From NCBI RefSeq assembly GCF_001461695.1, contig NZ_AUTC01000045.1:62001-126000 (forward strand): a DNA stretch of 64,000 bases, written 5' to 3'. Position 1 is the first letter of the stretch; each line of letters starts with the position of its first letter. The stretch comes from Sinorhizobium fredii USDA 205. GTDB lineage: Bacteria; Pseudomonadota; Alphaproteobacteria; Rhizobiales; Rhizobiaceae. Below, in pieces: positions 1 to 10,348 of this stretch. Position numbers and translations under genes: made by a program. The notes beneath the pieces were generated by a model. It did not search any database. It was given only the letters and a program-made list of their open reading frames with translations, and had not been told where the DNA came from.

Positions 1-67
1 CGCCGACAAGCAGCAATCCGCAGACGATGATCGCCGCCCAGGCTGGCAGGTCGGTCAGATGGTTCAT
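1..67 (-). CDS. phaG: Mrp-type antiporter subunit G (PhaG/MnhG), 5' end only
   Basis: This is the N-terminal 22 codons of the last gene of the pha operon, running off the left edge. The visible peptide begins MNHLTDLPAW and enters a hydrophobic stretch (AAIIVCGLLLVG), matching the first membrane helix of MnhG-like subunits. The ATG at 65-67 overlaps the phaF stop codon at 64-66, the tight coupling typical of this operon. The subunit is a small membrane part of the multi-subunit cation/proton antiporter. The call rests mainly on operon position. Confidence 0.75.
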   Translation of the reverse strand, partial: MNHLTDLPAWAAIIVCGLLLVG

Positions 68-345
68 TCGATCACCTCGCCCCGCATGAGGAATTTCGCA
101 AAGGCGATCGAGGAGACGAAGCCGATCAGAGCGATGATCAGCGCCGTCTCGAAATAGATCGTGTTGGCCGTGCGGATGCCGAAGACAAGCAGCATCAGCA
201 TCGCGTTGATGTAGAGCGTGTCGAGCCCGAGGATGCGGTCCTGGGCGCGCGGACCCTTGATGATGCGGTAGAGTGCGAAGGCCATCGCCAAGGCGAGCAT
301 GACCTGTGCGAGCAGGACCGACCAGACGATTGCAAGCGCGATCAT
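64..345 (-). CDS. phaF: Mrp-type antiporter subunit F (PhaF/MnhF)
   Basis: The protein has 93 residues and three hydrophobic segments (about 3-25, 37-57 and 63-82), the usual size and shape of MrpF/PhaF. It is one of the small subunits of the Mrp-type K+/Na+ : H+ antiporter complex of the inner membrane, used for pH adaptation. The motif GPRAQDRILGLDTL at about 31-44 is typical of the family. I chose the ATG at 343-345 because it overlaps the phaE stop by four bases (ATGA). A longer upstream reading of this frame lies inside phaE and is not coding. Confidence 0.9.
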   Translation of the reverse strand: MIALAIVWSVLLAQVMLALAMAFALYRIIKGPRAQDRILGLDTLYINAMLMLLVFGIRTANTIYFETALIIALIGFVSSIAFAKFLMRGEVIE

Positions 346-827
346 TGCAGTATCTCCTTCAGTCCCGCCTCGTAGCGCTTGACGGTTCGCCGCCAGAGAT
401 CCTCGTTGTCGATATCGAGCACATGCAGGAGCAAACTCTTCTGACGCCGGTCGTATTCGAGCCAGGCGGTGCCCGGCGTCGCAGTCAGGATGCAGGCGAG
501 CAGGGCCAGCGCATTCTCGTTCTCCAGATCCACATCGACGGTCATGAAACCGGTATTTGCCGGTCTGCGTCGAGCCCGCAGGATGATCCCGGCGACTGCG
601 ACATTCGAGCGAATGATGTCGGCGGCGACGGCAAGTGCGAAGCCTGCCATAAGCCCCAGACGGCGCAGGCGCGATTGGGTCGGCTGCAGCTTCACCATGA
701 CCCAGGCGAGGAGCGTGCTCAGGAAGACGCCGACGACGATCGCGCCGGGTGCCATCGACTGGTTGAGCAACAGCCACATGAGGAAGAGGGCGATCGAGAA
801 CAGCGGATAGGGATACCAGGCGCGCAT
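342..827 (-). CDS. phaE: Mrp-type antiporter subunit E (PhaE/MnhE)
   Basis: This 161-residue protein starts MRAWYPYPLF. It has two N-terminal membrane helices (about 8-24 and 27-45), a third at about 58-75, and then a soluble C-terminal domain. That layout and length match MnhE/PhaE (PF01899 family). The family part LTATPGTAWLEYD at about 114-126 is visible. The gene sits two bases downstream of phaD and overlaps phaF by four bases. The ATG at 825-827 was chosen over upstream starts, which run into phaD. Confidence 0.9.
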   Translation of the reverse strand: MRAWYPYPLFSIALFLMWLLLNQSMAPGAIVVGVFLSTLLAWVMVKLQPTQSRLRRLGLMAGFALAVAADIIRSNVAVAGIILRARRRPANTGFMTVDVDLENENALALLACILTATPGTAWLEYDRRQKSLLLHVLDIDNEDLWRRTVKRYEAGLKEILQ

Positions 828-829
828 CT

Positions 830-2449
830 CTACTTTCCCCCCGCCCTGGGTGCGGAAAGAACCCGCTCGCTGAGGATGAGCGGGGCGAGCAGATCGTCGG
901 CGGTCGCCTGCATGTATCGCATCGCGGGCCCGGCCTGGAAGCTCAGGAAGACGCAAGCCGCGAGCAGGACGGCAACGGGCGTGATCTCGATGACGACGAC
1001 GCGCGGTATGGTTCCCTCGATCGAAGCCCAGAAGGTCCGGATGCCGACCCGGTTCATGGCGATCATGGCGGCGAGGCCCGAAAGGATGAGGAGCGCCACA
1101 TAGATCCAGTCGGCGGCCGAAATCGTGCTCGCCTCTTTTGCTTCCGGCAGGTCGAAGAGCCCGCGCAGCAGCGCGAATTTGGCGATGAAGCCCGATAGTG
1201 GCGGCAGGCCGGACAGCAGGATGGCGCACACGCAGAAACAGAGCCCGAGAATGGCCATCGTGCCCGGAATGGCGACGCCCACTTCCTCCTCTTCTTCATC
1301 CTCGTCGAAGTCGCCATAGGCCTCCATCGTCACCGCCAGAACGTCGGCGCCAGCGTCGCGGCCGCGTTCGACAAGTTCGATAAGCAGGAAGAAGGCTGCG
1401 ATCGTCAGCGTCGAGCTGACGAGATAGAGGAGGGCGCCGGCGAGCATTTCCGGTCGTCCGAGGCCGATCGCCGCAAGCAGCGTCCCGGAAGAGACGAGCA
1501 CCGCATAGGCGGCGAGCCGACCCATTGCCTGCGAAGCAAGCACGCCGATGGTGCCGAAGGCGATCGTCAGCATGCCGCCGGCCAGAAGCCAGTCCTGGCC
1601 GAATCCGGCCGATGCGCCCGCCGCGGTGCCGAAGACGAGCAGATGCAGGCGGAGAATGACGTAGATGCCGACCTTCGTCAGGATGGCGAAGACGGCGGCG
1701 ACCGGCGGCGTCGCCGCCGCGTAGGCGGTCGGCAGCCAGAAGCTCAACGGCCACATGCCCGCCTTGACGAGAAAGGCGACGCCCAGCACGGCGGCGCCGG
1801 TTTCGACGAGCCGCCGGCTTTCCGGCGCGAGCGTCGCGAGCCTCTGCGCGAGATCGGCCATGTTGAGCGTGCCGGTGGCGCCGTAAATCAGGCTGACGCC
1901 GATCAGGAACAGCGATGATGCGGCGAGGTTGATGGCGACGTAATGCAGCCCGGCCTTGACGCGCAACGGCCCGGAACCGTGCAGCAGCAGACCGTAGGAG
2001 GCGGCGAGCATCATCTCGAAGAACACGAAGAGATTGAAGAGATCGCCGGTCAGAAAAGCGCCGTTGAGGCCGGCGACGAGCAGTTGGAACAGCGAATGGA
2101 AATGGTGGCCGGCGGTGTGCCAGCGGGCCATCGAATAGACCTGGGCGGCGAGCGCCAGGCCGCTGGCGAGGCAGAGCATCAGCGCCGACAGGCGATCGAG
2201 GACGAGGACGATGCCGAATGGCGCCGGCCAATTGCCGAGCTGATAGACGCCGTCGCCCGGCAGGCTGCCGTCGCCCGCTGCGGCAAGCCGCATCAGTATC
2301 ATCGCGACGATGAAGACGACGAGCGTCGATGCGAAGCCGATGGCTCCCTTCAACGTCCGATCGCGCTCGTCGATCGGGATCAGCACCGCCGCGACGGCGA
2401 GCGGCAGCAGGACCGGCAAGACCAGCAGGTGGTGCAACCAATCAGTCAC
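830..2449 (-). CDS. phaD: Mrp-type antiporter subunit D (PhaD/MnhD), NuoN/NuoM-like
   Basis: This is a polytopic membrane protein of 539 residues with about 14 helices, homologous to the proton-pumping subunits of complex I (Proton_antipo_M family). It is one of the two large ion-translocating subunits of the Mrp-type antiporter. Family features include SFWLPTAYAAATPPVAA and the conserved Lys/Glu-bearing helices. An acidic loop rich in Asp and Glu (EDEEEEEV) lies about two thirds along. I prefer the GTG at 2447-2449, which overlaps the phaC stop and has GGAAGGGAG-type purines upstream. An ATG at 2476 would also work but has no ribosome-binding site. Confidence 0.88.
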   Translation of the reverse strand: MTDWLHHLLVLPVLLPLAVAAVLIPIDERDRTLKGAIGFASTLVVFIVAMILMRLAAAGDGSLPGDGVYQLGNWPAPFGIVLVLDRLSALMLCLASGLALAAQVYSMARWHTAGHHFHSLFQLLVAGLNGAFLTGDLFNLFVFFEMMLAASYGLLLHGSGPLRVKAGLHYVAINLAASSLFLIGVSLIYGATGTLNMADLAQRLATLAPESRRLVETGAAVLGVAFLVKAGMWPLSFWLPTAYAAATPPVAAVFAILTKVGIYVILRLHLLVFGTAAGASAGFGQDWLLAGGMLTIAFGTIGVLASQAMGRLAAYAVLVSSGTLLAAIGLGRPEMLAGALLYLVSSTLTIAAFFLLIELVERGRDAGADVLAVTMEAYGDFDEDEEEEEVGVAIPGTMAILGLCFCVCAILLSGLPPLSGFIAKFALLRGLFDLPEAKEASTISAADWIYVALLILSGLAAMIAMNRVGIRTFWASIEGTIPRVVVIEITPVAVLLAACVFLSFQAGPAMRYMQATADDLLAPLILSERVLSAPRAGGK

Positions 2450-2792
2450 CGCGCGGAGGCTCCCTTCCGTCAACATGGTCGGTGCCGGTGAAGCCGCGTG
2501 AAACGAGCAGCACGACGAGGAAAAGCGCGGTCATGGCGAAACCGATGACGATCGCGGTCAGGACGAGGGCCTGCGGAACGGGGTCGGTGTAGCGCAGGAG
2601 GTCGCCCACGCCTCCCGGCTCGAGCACCGGCGGGGCGTTCACCCTGAGCCTCCCCATGCTGAAGATGAAGAGATTGACCGCATAGGAGAGCAGCGAGAGG
2701 CCGATGACCACCTGATAGGTTCGCGGCCTCAGCAGAAGATAGATGCCCGATGCGGCGAGCGCCCCGATGCCGGCAGAGAGAATGAGCTCCAT
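2442..2792 (-). CDS. phaC: Mrp-type antiporter subunit C (PhaC/MnhC), NuoK-like
   Basis: The protein has 116 residues and three membrane helices, homologous to NuoK and MnhC. The conserved GIGALAASGIYLLLRP start and the SYAVNLFIFSMGR segment in helix 2 fit the family. Its ATG overlaps the end of phaAB, and its own stop overlaps the GTG of phaD, so translation is probably coupled. It acts as a small structural or translocation subunit of the inner-membrane antiporter. Confidence 0.92.
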   Translation of the reverse strand: MELILSAGIGALAASGIYLLLRPRTYQVVIGLSLLSYAVNLFIFSMGRLRVNAPPVLEPGGVGDLLRYTDPVPQALVLTAIVIGFAMTALFLVVLLVSRGFTGTDHVDGREPPRGD

Positions 2793-5703
2793 TACTGTGC
2801 CGCCTCCCTTTCCGGCCGCGCGGGTCGCATATGGGCGCGCGGCGCGCGGCGGACCGACTGGTGGGCCAGCGCGATGAGCAACAGTACCGTGGCGCCGAGG
2901 ACGAGCGAAAAGACGCCGAGGTCGAAGAGGATGGCGCTTGCGAGCGGCACCTTGCCGATGACCGGCAGGCTGGCATATTCGGAGCGCGACGTCAGGAACG
3001 GATAGCCGAAGAGCCAGGAACCGACGCCGGTTGCCAAGGCGACGAGGAGACCGATGCTCATCCAGCGAAGCGGGTGAATGCGCAGCCGTTCCTCCACCCA
3101 GCGGGTGCCGCCCGACATATATTGCAGGATGAACCCGATCGACATGGCAATGCCCGCGGCAAAGCCGCCGCCCGGCAGGTCGTGGCCGCGCAGGAACAGA
3201 TAGGCGGCGAGCATGCCGGTGACGGGGAACATCCAGCGCATGATCACCGAGGGGATGTGAAGATACTCGGCGACGCTGTCGCCCTCCGCCCTCTCGGGAT
3301 GGTCGTCGTCATAGGCCTTCTGCACCTTCTGCTGCTCCGGCGTTTCCAGGCTGTCCGGGTGCGGGCGGAAGCGCAGCAGCAGCGCAAAGACCGTGAGCGC
3401 GACGATGCAGAGCACGGCGATTTCGCCGAGCGTGTCGAAGCCGCGAAAATCGACCAGGATGACATTGACGACATTCGTGCCGCCGCCCTCGTGGTAGGCC
3501 CGGGCGAGGAAGTGGCTGCGATGGTCTCCTGTATCAACGGCCGGGTCATCACCGTGTAGGCGACGAGCGCGACGCCGCCGCCCGCCGCGGCGGCGAGCAG
3601 GAAGTCGCGCAGGCGCCTGAAGCGGACCTTGAGCGGAATATCCGCCGTCTCGGGCTCCTCTATGCGCTTCGGCAGCCAGCGCAGCCCGAGCAGGATGAGC
3701 ACCGTCGTGACGATCTCGACGAGAAGCTGGGTGACGGCAAGGTCGGGAGCAGACAACCAGACGAAGGTGAGGCAGGTGACGAGCCCGGCGCCGCCGAGGA
3801 GCACGAGCGATGCGAGCCGGTGGAACTTCGCCAGGAAAGCCGAGCCGACGGCGCAGGCGATGCCAATGCCCCAGAGCAGGGCGAAGGCGGGATCAATGCC
3901 GCGAATGACGAGCGGCGGCAGCTGGAAGCCGCCGATTGCGAGGGGCAAAGCGCCGGCGGCGAGTGCCAGGAACACCAGGAGCCGCATCTGCGGCTGCAGG
4001 TGGCGCGTGCCGAGGCTCTGCTCGAGCGAGCGGGCCCATTTCCACGAAAGCGTCACCAGCACGCGCTCGAAGATGCGCTGTCCCTCGAGCAGGCGGAAGA
4101 CCGGCGGCCCCTCTATGCCCGTCGCAAGATAGGAGCGCATGAGGAAATAGAGGCCGACGCCGCCCGACAGCGCCACGAAGCTCATGATCAGCGGGATGTT
4201 CAACCCATGCCAGACGGCAAGGCTGTAGACCGGCGTTTCCTCGCGCAGGATCGAGACCACGGCGGTGTGCAGGAACGGCCCGATCGTCTGGGCGGGAATG
4301 ATCCCGACGACCAGGCAGGCGAGCACCAGGAAGTCGACCGGAGCCCGCATCCAGCGCGGCGGCTCGTGCGGCTTCTTCGGTAGGTCGGAGGGGAGCGGCC
4401 CGAAAAAGACGCTGTGAATGAAGCGCAGCGAATAGGTCACCGCAAACATGCTTGCGATCGTGGCGACATAGGGGGTCGCCGTGTCGAGCGTATTGATGAG
4501 ATGCGTCTCGATCGCCTCGGCGAAGAACATTTCCTTCGACAGGAAGCCGTTGAGCAGCGGCACGCCGGCCATGGCGGCGCTCGCGACCATGGCGAGCGTC
4601 GCGGTAATCGGCATGTAATGGAAGAGCCCGCTCAGGCGGCGCATGTCGCGCGTGCCGGTTTCGTGGTCGATGATGCCGGCGGCCATGAACAGCGAGGCCT
4701 TGAAGGTCGCGTGGTTGACGATATGGAAGACCGCCGCGATTGCGGCCAGCGGGCTGCCGAGGCTCAACAGAACGGTGATCAGCCCGAGATGGCTGATCGT
4801 CGAATAGGCGAGCAGCCCCTTCAGGTCCTGCTGGAAGATAGCGAAATAGGCGCCGAGCAGCAGTGTCGTCAGGCCGGCAAGGCCGACGATCCAGAACCAG
4901 GCTTCCGTGCCGGCCATCACCGGCCACAGCCGCGCCAGCAGGAAAACGCCGGCCTTCACCATGGTCGCCGAATGCAGATAGGCAGAAACCGGCGTTGGGG
5001 CGGCCATGGCATGCGGCAGCCAGAAATGAAAGGGGAACTGGGCGCTCTTTGTCAGGGCGCCGAGCAGAACGAGGACCAGGATCGCGTTGTAGAGCGGATC
5101 GTTGCGGATCACGTCGCCCGAGGCGAGCACGACGTCGAGGTCGTAGCTGCCGACGGCCCGGCCGATCAGCAGCAAGCCGACGAACATTGCAAGGCCGCCC
5201 ATGCCGGTCATCGTCAGTGCGATGCGAGCCCCGTCGCGCGCATGCGCGTTGTGATGCCAGTAGCCGATCAGCAGGAAGGAAACGATGCTCGTCAGTTCCC
5301 AGAAGACCGCGAGCAGGATGAGGTTGCCGGAAAGCACCACGCCGAGCATCGAGCCCATGAAGGCGAGAAAGAGCGCGAAAAAGCGCGGCACGGGGTCTTC
5401 CTCGGCCATGTAATAGCGGGCGTAGAGGACGACCAGGAATCCGATCGCCGTAATCAGCGCCGAAAACAACCAGGCAAACCCGTCCATGCGCAACTTGAAG
5501 TTCAGCCCGAGTTCGGGGATCCAGGCGAGCTCGAAGCGGAGCACGCCGCCAGTGGCGACAAAGGGGTAGAGGGCGGCCGTGACGAGGAAACAAATGAGGG
5601 CGATCGCGCCTGCGAACCAGGCTGTGGCGCCGCGTTGATCGGACGGAAAGAAGATTGCGATGAGGCTTCCCCCGAACGGGGCGAGAATGAAGACGGATAG
5701 CAA
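2792..5703 (-). pseudogene. phaAB: Mrp-type antiporter fused subunit A/B (phaAB), interrupted by a -1 frameshift
   Basis: Two pieces in different frames make one fused PhaA-PhaB protein of about 970 residues. The 5' piece (5703 down to about 3510) is a NuoL/MnhA-like polytopic domain with typical motifs such as QFPFHFWLPHAMAAPTPVSA. The 3' piece (about 3510 to 2792) gives the MnhB-like part, including LPGGGFAAGIAMSIGFIL. The break is at about 3508-3512 (minus strand ACTTCCTCGCC): one extra T restores ATFLARAYHEGGG and joins the frames. Unrepaired, the A frame runs to 3244 with a nonsense tail. Fused PhaAB is known in Sinorhizobium, so the fusion is normal and the break is not. The start is probably the TTG at 5701-5703 after GCGGAAAAA, with no nearby ATG in frame. 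The break could be a sequence error. Confidence 0.85.
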
Positions 5704-5959
5704 TTTTTCCGCGTATTCGATCGTTCAGCCCTCTCGGTCTGGATGCATCGGAGATTGGAACTGCTGGTTCCGGAGGGACAGCCGCCGAAGCAACCGTCGC
5801 CGAAATGCCCGGACTATCCGCGAAGCGGCAGAGGCATATGTTTTTATGACTTTTTTCCGCTCGACTGCCAAGCCTTTCGGGGCAGAAAAACGCGCCGAAA
5901 CGTCGCGTCATGCGGTGCCCGGTGCGAGAGCGCCGCGTTCGCAGCCGGTAGCCCCTATC

Positions 5960-8626
5960 TCAGGCGGCGCGCCACTTTCGTTCGAAGATGAAGGTTGCGA
6001 GATCATTGGCGCTCATCGGCCGGGCGAAGGCATAGCCCTGCAGTCCATGGCAGCCGAGCTGCTTGAGAATGGCGGCGTGTTCGTGCGTCTCCACGCCTTC
6101 GGCGATCACTTCGATGCCGAGGGAGGTCCCGATGTCGATAATCGATTCGACGAGGCGGCGTTGCTGGGGGGATTCGAGAAGCGGCAGTACCAGTTGCCGG
6201 TCGATCTTCAGGCGACGCGGTGTCAGCTTCAAGAGGCTGAGGATGGAGGCGTAGCCGGTGCCGAAATCGTCGATCTCGATGTCGATGCCCAGTTCCTTGA
6301 TGCGCCTGATGTTCGACAGCAGCGTCGTGTCGTTCTCGTCGAAGGAGATCGATTCCAGCAATTCGAAGGAAAGTCGACCCTCGGGTATCCGCATCTGCTC
6401 CAGCCGTTCGATCAGCCCCTCGTCGCGCAGCCGCGAATAGGAGAGGTTGACCGAGACCTTGGGTATGCGGATGCCGTTCGCCTCCCAGCGGCAGATCTGG
6501 AAGAGCGCCTGTTCCAGGATCGCCTGGTCGATGGCAGCGACGACGTTGATGTCTTCGGCGGTCTTCAGGAAGGCGTGCGGCCCGATCAGCCCCTTGGTGG
6601 GGTGATCCCATCGCGCCAGCGCCTCGACGCCGATGACCTCCAGGGATGCCGGACAAAACTGCGGCTGGAAATGTGCGACGAACTCGTTCTGCTCGAGCCC
6701 GCGGAGGATCTCGTCGGCCGTCTGCTTCGTCTGGAACACGGCGGTCTTGAGCGCGCCGGTAAAGGTTTCGTGCCTGTTGCGGCCGCGCCTCTTGGCCTCA
6801 TAGAGCGCGATGTCGGCGTTGACGAGGATCTGGGCGAGCTCATCGGTCGTCGCGGCCTGGGCGGCAATGCCGATGCTGACGCCGATGCGGCATTCCTGCT
6901 CCTTGTAGCGGACCGGCATGCTCATTGCCTCGATGATGCTCGAGGCCAGCGCCGCATCTTCCTCGGTGTTGCCGCCGGCCCGAATGATGACGAACTCGTC
7001 GCCGCCGATCCGTGCGACGAAGTCGCTCTCCCGCGCGCTCGCGCGCAGCAGTCCGGCGGCGTGTCTAAGTATTTCGTCGCCCGCCGCATGGCCCATCGTA
7101 TCGTTGATCTGCTTGAAACGGTCGAGGTCGATATGGAAGATGCTGACCCTTTCCCGGGCATCGAATTGCCGGGCGCGGTCCGCGAGGATCTGATCGAGGA
7201 AGCGGCGGTTCGGCAGGCCAGTCAAGGGGTCGTGCAGGGCGTTGAACTCCATCCGGTACCGCGCAGCCTCGAGCTCGGCGCTATGTGCTTCGGCGAGACG
7301 TTTGGCTTCCGAAAGTCTTGCGCGTGTTTCGACGTCGGCCGTCACGTCCCAGTTGACGCCGACGATCTTCCGGCTCCCCCGCGCGCTCACGTGGATCGAA
7401 CCGATGGCACGGATGTGGCGGATCTCGCCGCCCGGCAGCCGAATACGGAATTCGGAATTGTAGGCGCCGCCGCTTGCGACCGTCTCGGTATATTCCGCCT
7501 CGGCGCGCGCGAGATCGTCGGGATGCAGCGCCTCCTTCCAGTCGTCATAGTTTTCGCGGACGGATGAGCCGACGCCGTAGAGCTCCTTCATGCGGTTGTC
7601 CCACAGCAGCCTGCCGGTGTCGATATCGAGTTCCCAGATGCCGATCTTGGAAGTGTCGAGCGCGATCTTGAGGCGATGCGAAAGTTCCAGCAGCTGGTCC
7701 TTGCTCTGCCGGAGCGCGCGGATGTTTCGCTGGCGCTCCGTCGTCAGATGTCCCGTGACGATCATCGGCACGACGATCATCAGGCCGCCGAGCATGATGA
7801 GCAGGCGGACCTGCCAGGCATTGTCCGGCGTCGCGGGCCAGCCGCCCTTCGGTATCGCCGCCATCTGCCACGAGCCGCCGGGCAGCGTCACGTCCATCTC
7901 CACCGGCGCCTTGCCGAAGATCGCCGGGTCGCCGAAGAAAATCGCGCCATCGCGTCCCTGGCCATCACGGCCGGCAAGGGCGATGTCGATACCGAGCCTC
8001 GAGGAGACGAGACCGCTGTCGCGATAGAGCTGATCGATGTCGATGACAGCCGACATCAGACCCCAGAAGCGCTTGCTGCCGCCGGCATTGGCCGTCACCG
8101 GAAAGCGGCCGATCAATCCGCGACCGCCCTGGACGAGATCGACCGGGCCGGCAAGCACCATCTTTCCGCTCGCCACCACACGCATGACGGCTTCGCGTTG
8201 CTTGTCGTTGGTGCGGTAGTCGAGGCCGATCGCCTTCTCGTTGCCCGCCACCGGGTAGACCATGGAGACGACCAGATTGGGCGCCGCGGCGAGGTTGCGG
8301 AGTTGCGAGCGTTCGCTGAAGATGCTCTGTGCAAGTTCGCTGAAGCGCTGCTGCCGCATGTCGGGCTCGGTGGCGATCGTGCCGATCAGGCCACGGACGA
8401 GTTGGATATTGCCGTTGACGCTGCTTTCCAAGCGGGAGCGTATCGGATTGAGTTCGTCCGCGACCTCGGAGCGCAGACGCGCTTCGAAAACGACACGGTT
8501 CTGATTGTCGGCGAGAACCCCGGCAATCAGAACGACGAAGGTCGCGATCAGCGCCGGGACGTAGTTGGGCGTCAGAAACCGCGAGAGCCGGTGTTTCCCA
8601 AAATATTGACCTTTGATTTTTGGCAC
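5960..8626 (-). CDS. CHASE-PAS-GGDEF-EAL cyclic-di-GMP signalling protein
   Basis: This 888-residue inner-membrane signalling protein has a TM helix at about 22-40, a periplasmic CHASE-like sensor at about 45-265, a second TM at about 275-295, a PAS domain with PAC at about 320-445, GGDEF at about 460-620 and EAL at about 635-880. The synthase motif IGGDEF and the phosphodiesterase motif EALARW are both intact, so both activities are possible. The signal sensed by the periplasmic domain cannot be read from sequence. The start is a GTG at 8624-8626 preceded by a weak AGGGT. The gene stands alone, 105 bases beyond the DNA ligase gene. Confidence 0.88.
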   Translation of the reverse strand: MPKIKGQYFGKHRLSRFLTPNYVPALIATFVVLIAGVLADNQNRVVFEARLRSEVADELNPIRSRLESSVNGNIQLVRGLIGTIATEPDMRQQRFSELAQSIFSERSQLRNLAAAPNLVVSMVYPVAGNEKAIGLDYRTNDKQREAVMRVVASGKMVLAGPVDLVQGGRGLIGRFPVTANAGGSKRFWGLMSAVIDIDQLYRDSGLVSSRLGIDIALAGRDGQGRDGAIFFGDPAIFGKAPVEMDVTLPGGSWQMAAIPKGGWPATPDNAWQVRLLIMLGGLMIVVPMIVTGHLTTERQRNIRALRQSKDQLLELSHRLKIALDTSKIGIWELDIDTGRLLWDNRMKELYGVGSSVRENYDDWKEALHPDDLARAEAEYTETVASGGAYNSEFRIRLPGGEIRHIRAIGSIHVSARGSRKIVGVNWDVTADVETRARLSEAKRLAEAHSAELEAARYRMEFNALHDPLTGLPNRRFLDQILADRARQFDARERVSIFHIDLDRFKQINDTMGHAAGDEILRHAAGLLRASARESDFVARIGGDEFVIIRAGGNTEEDAALASSIIEAMSMPVRYKEQECRIGVSIGIAAQAATTDELAQILVNADIALYEAKRRGRNRHETFTGALKTAVFQTKQTADEILRGLEQNEFVAHFQPQFCPASLEVIGVEALARWDHPTKGLIGPHAFLKTAEDINVVAAIDQAILEQALFQICRWEANGIRIPKVSVNLSYSRLRDEGLIERLEQMRIPEGRLSFELLESISFDENDTTLLSNIRRIKELGIDIEIDDFGTGYASILSLLKLTPRRLKIDRQLVLPLLESPQQRRLVESIIDIGTSLGIEVIAEGVETHEHAAILKQLGCHGLQGYAFARPMSANDLATFIFERKWRAA

Positions 8627-8731
8627 AAGACGACCCTGCGGATGCGGATTTGGGCTAGATAGCCCGAATATTCCAAACTCTCCTTAACAATTCTTCATTC
8701 GCAGTCACTGAAATAGCCGAAATCGGGACGC

Positions 8732-10345
8732 CTAACTTTTGATCCCGATCATCGCCTGCAAGGTCTCCAGACGGTCGGCCTCCCGCGGCAGTTTGTCCGG
8801 TCTCAGCCGGGCGATGCGCGGGAAGCGCATGGCGACGCCCGACTTGTGGCGGGTCGATCGGTTCAAACCCTCGAAGGCCACCTCGACGACAAAGCCGGCG
8901 TCCGGTTCGGCGCGGACCGCCCGCACCGGGCCGAAGCGCTCGACCGTGTTGTCGCGCACGAACCGGTCGAGAACCTCGAGCTCGGCGTCGGTAAAGCCGA
9001 AATAGGCCTTGCCGACGGGAACCAGGGCTGTGCCGCCCTCGGCCTCCGTCCAGACGCCAAAGGTGAAATCCGAATAGTAGCTGGAGCGCTTGCCATGGCC
9101 GCGCTGCGCATACATCAGCACCGCGTCGATGTTGAATGGCGCGCGCTTCCACTTGAACCATGGACCTTTCATCCGACCGGCCAGATAGGGCGAGTCGAGC
9201 CGCTTCAGCATGATACCCTCGATGACCGGATCCGGTGGCTCCGAGCGCAGGCGGTCGAGTTCCTCCCAGGTCGAGAAGGGGACGAGCGGCGACAGGTCGA
9301 AGTGCTGCGGCGAGGCGGCGTCGATGAGGGCCGCCAAGGCTTGGCGACGAGTTTGGAAAGGTTCGGGCCGCATGTCGCGCTCCCCCGAAAAGAGGATGTC
9401 GTAGCCGCGAATGAAGGCCGGAAAGTCTTCGAACAGCTTGCGGTTGACGGTCTTTCGATTGAGGCGCTGCTGCAGGTCGCCGAATGTGGCTGTGGCGCGG
9501 TTGGTGCGCATCGTTCCGCCGACCAGCAGCTCGCCATCGATCACGCCGGCGATATCGGCGGCCTCGATGATTTCCGGAAAGGCGCCCGAAATCTCGTCGC
9601 CGCTGCGGGAATAGAGCCGCCGTACGCCGCCGATATTGGCGAGCTGGACTCGGATGCCGTCCCATTTCCATTCGGCGGCGAAGTCGGCCGGGTCCAGTCC
9701 TTCGAGGTCGCCCTCTCCGATCGGGGTGGCCAGCATGACCGAATGAAACACGGCAGGCGTGGTCAGAACGGGCATCTCCGCTTCGCCGGAAAGCCACAGA
9801 AAGAGCGGGAGATATGGCGGCGAAAGCCCATGCCACAAGGTTTCGATCTCGCCGATATCCTTGCCGCCCATGTCGGCCAGCGCCTGTTTGGCGAGCCGCG
9901 CCGAGACGCCGATCCGTAAACCCCCGGTGACCAGCTTCAGAAAGGCGAAGCGGCCGGCAGTATCGAGCCGGTCGAGCACGTCGCGGACGAGCGACCGAAC
10001 CTCGGACCGCCCCGCCCTTTGAAGCCGCTCGACGACTTCCCCGAGCGGGATGTCTGCAGGCGCAGTCCCCTGCGGCGGCTCCCAGGCCAACGAAACCGTC
10101 TCGGCAAGATCGCCGACATAGTCATAGGAATAGTGGAACAGCACCTCGTCCATGCGCTCGAGCAGCAGGTCGCGGATCAATGCCGGTTTCACGGTGTTGA
10201 GCGAAAGCGTTCCGGCGATCGCCGCGAGCGCAAAGCCGCGGCTCGGGTCGGGGGTGCTGCGGAAATAGTCGGCAAGCAGCCTAATCTTGGCGTTTCGCTG
10301 GGGTGTCAGGACGAGGCGGCCGAGCAGTTCGGCGAAGGCTTTCAT
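8732..10345 (-). CDS. ATP-dependent DNA ligase, ligase-associated repair type
   Basis: This 537-residue ATP-dependent DNA ligase joins nicks. An N-terminal ligase domain (about 1-200) precedes the adenylylation domain, where motif I KWDGIR places the AMP-accepting lysine at K227, followed by an OB-fold domain to the C-terminus. Family motifs DGELLVG (III) and EGIMLKR-type (IV) are visible. It lies three bases downstream of a metallo-beta-lactamase exonuclease gene, the arrangement of the bacterial ligase-associated DNA damage response cluster. The DEXH helicase and phosphoesterase partners often found with this pair are not in this window. Confidence 0.9.
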   Translation of the reverse strand: MKAFAELLGRLVLTPQRNAKIRLLADYFRSTPDPSRGFALAAIAGTLSLNTVKPALIRDLLLERMDEVLFHYSYDYVGDLAETVSLAWEPPQGTAPADIPLGEVVERLQRAGRSEVRSLVRDVLDRLDTAGRFAFLKLVTGGLRIGVSARLAKQALADMGGKDIGEIETLWHGLSPPYLPLFLWLSGEAEMPVLTTPAVFHSVMLATPIGEGDLEGLDPADFAAEWKWDGIRVQLANIGGVRRLYSRSGDEISGAFPEIIEAADIAGVIDGELLVGGTMRTNRATATFGDLQQRLNRKTVNRKLFEDFPAFIRGYDILFSGERDMRPEPFQTRRQALAALIDAASPQHFDLSPLVPFSTWEELDRLRSEPPDPVIEGIMLKRLDSPYLAGRMKGPWFKWKRAPFNIDAVLMYAQRGHGKRSSYYSDFTFGVWTEAEGGTALVPVGKAYFGFTDAELEVLDRFVRDNTVERFGPVRAVRAEPDAGFVVEVAFEGLNRSTRHKSGVAMRFPRIARLRPDKLPREADRLETLQAMIGIKS

Positions 10346-10348
10346 CCG

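Noticed and set aside
3508..3512. Programmed frameshifting in phaAB
   Set aside because: The site lacks an X XXY YYZ slippery heptamer and downstream structure that I could identify; a lesion or error is simpler.
3893..5911. A 672-codon minus-strand frame overlapping phaAB
   Set aside because: It is the off-frame translation of phaAB, rich in Arg and Pro, with no helices.
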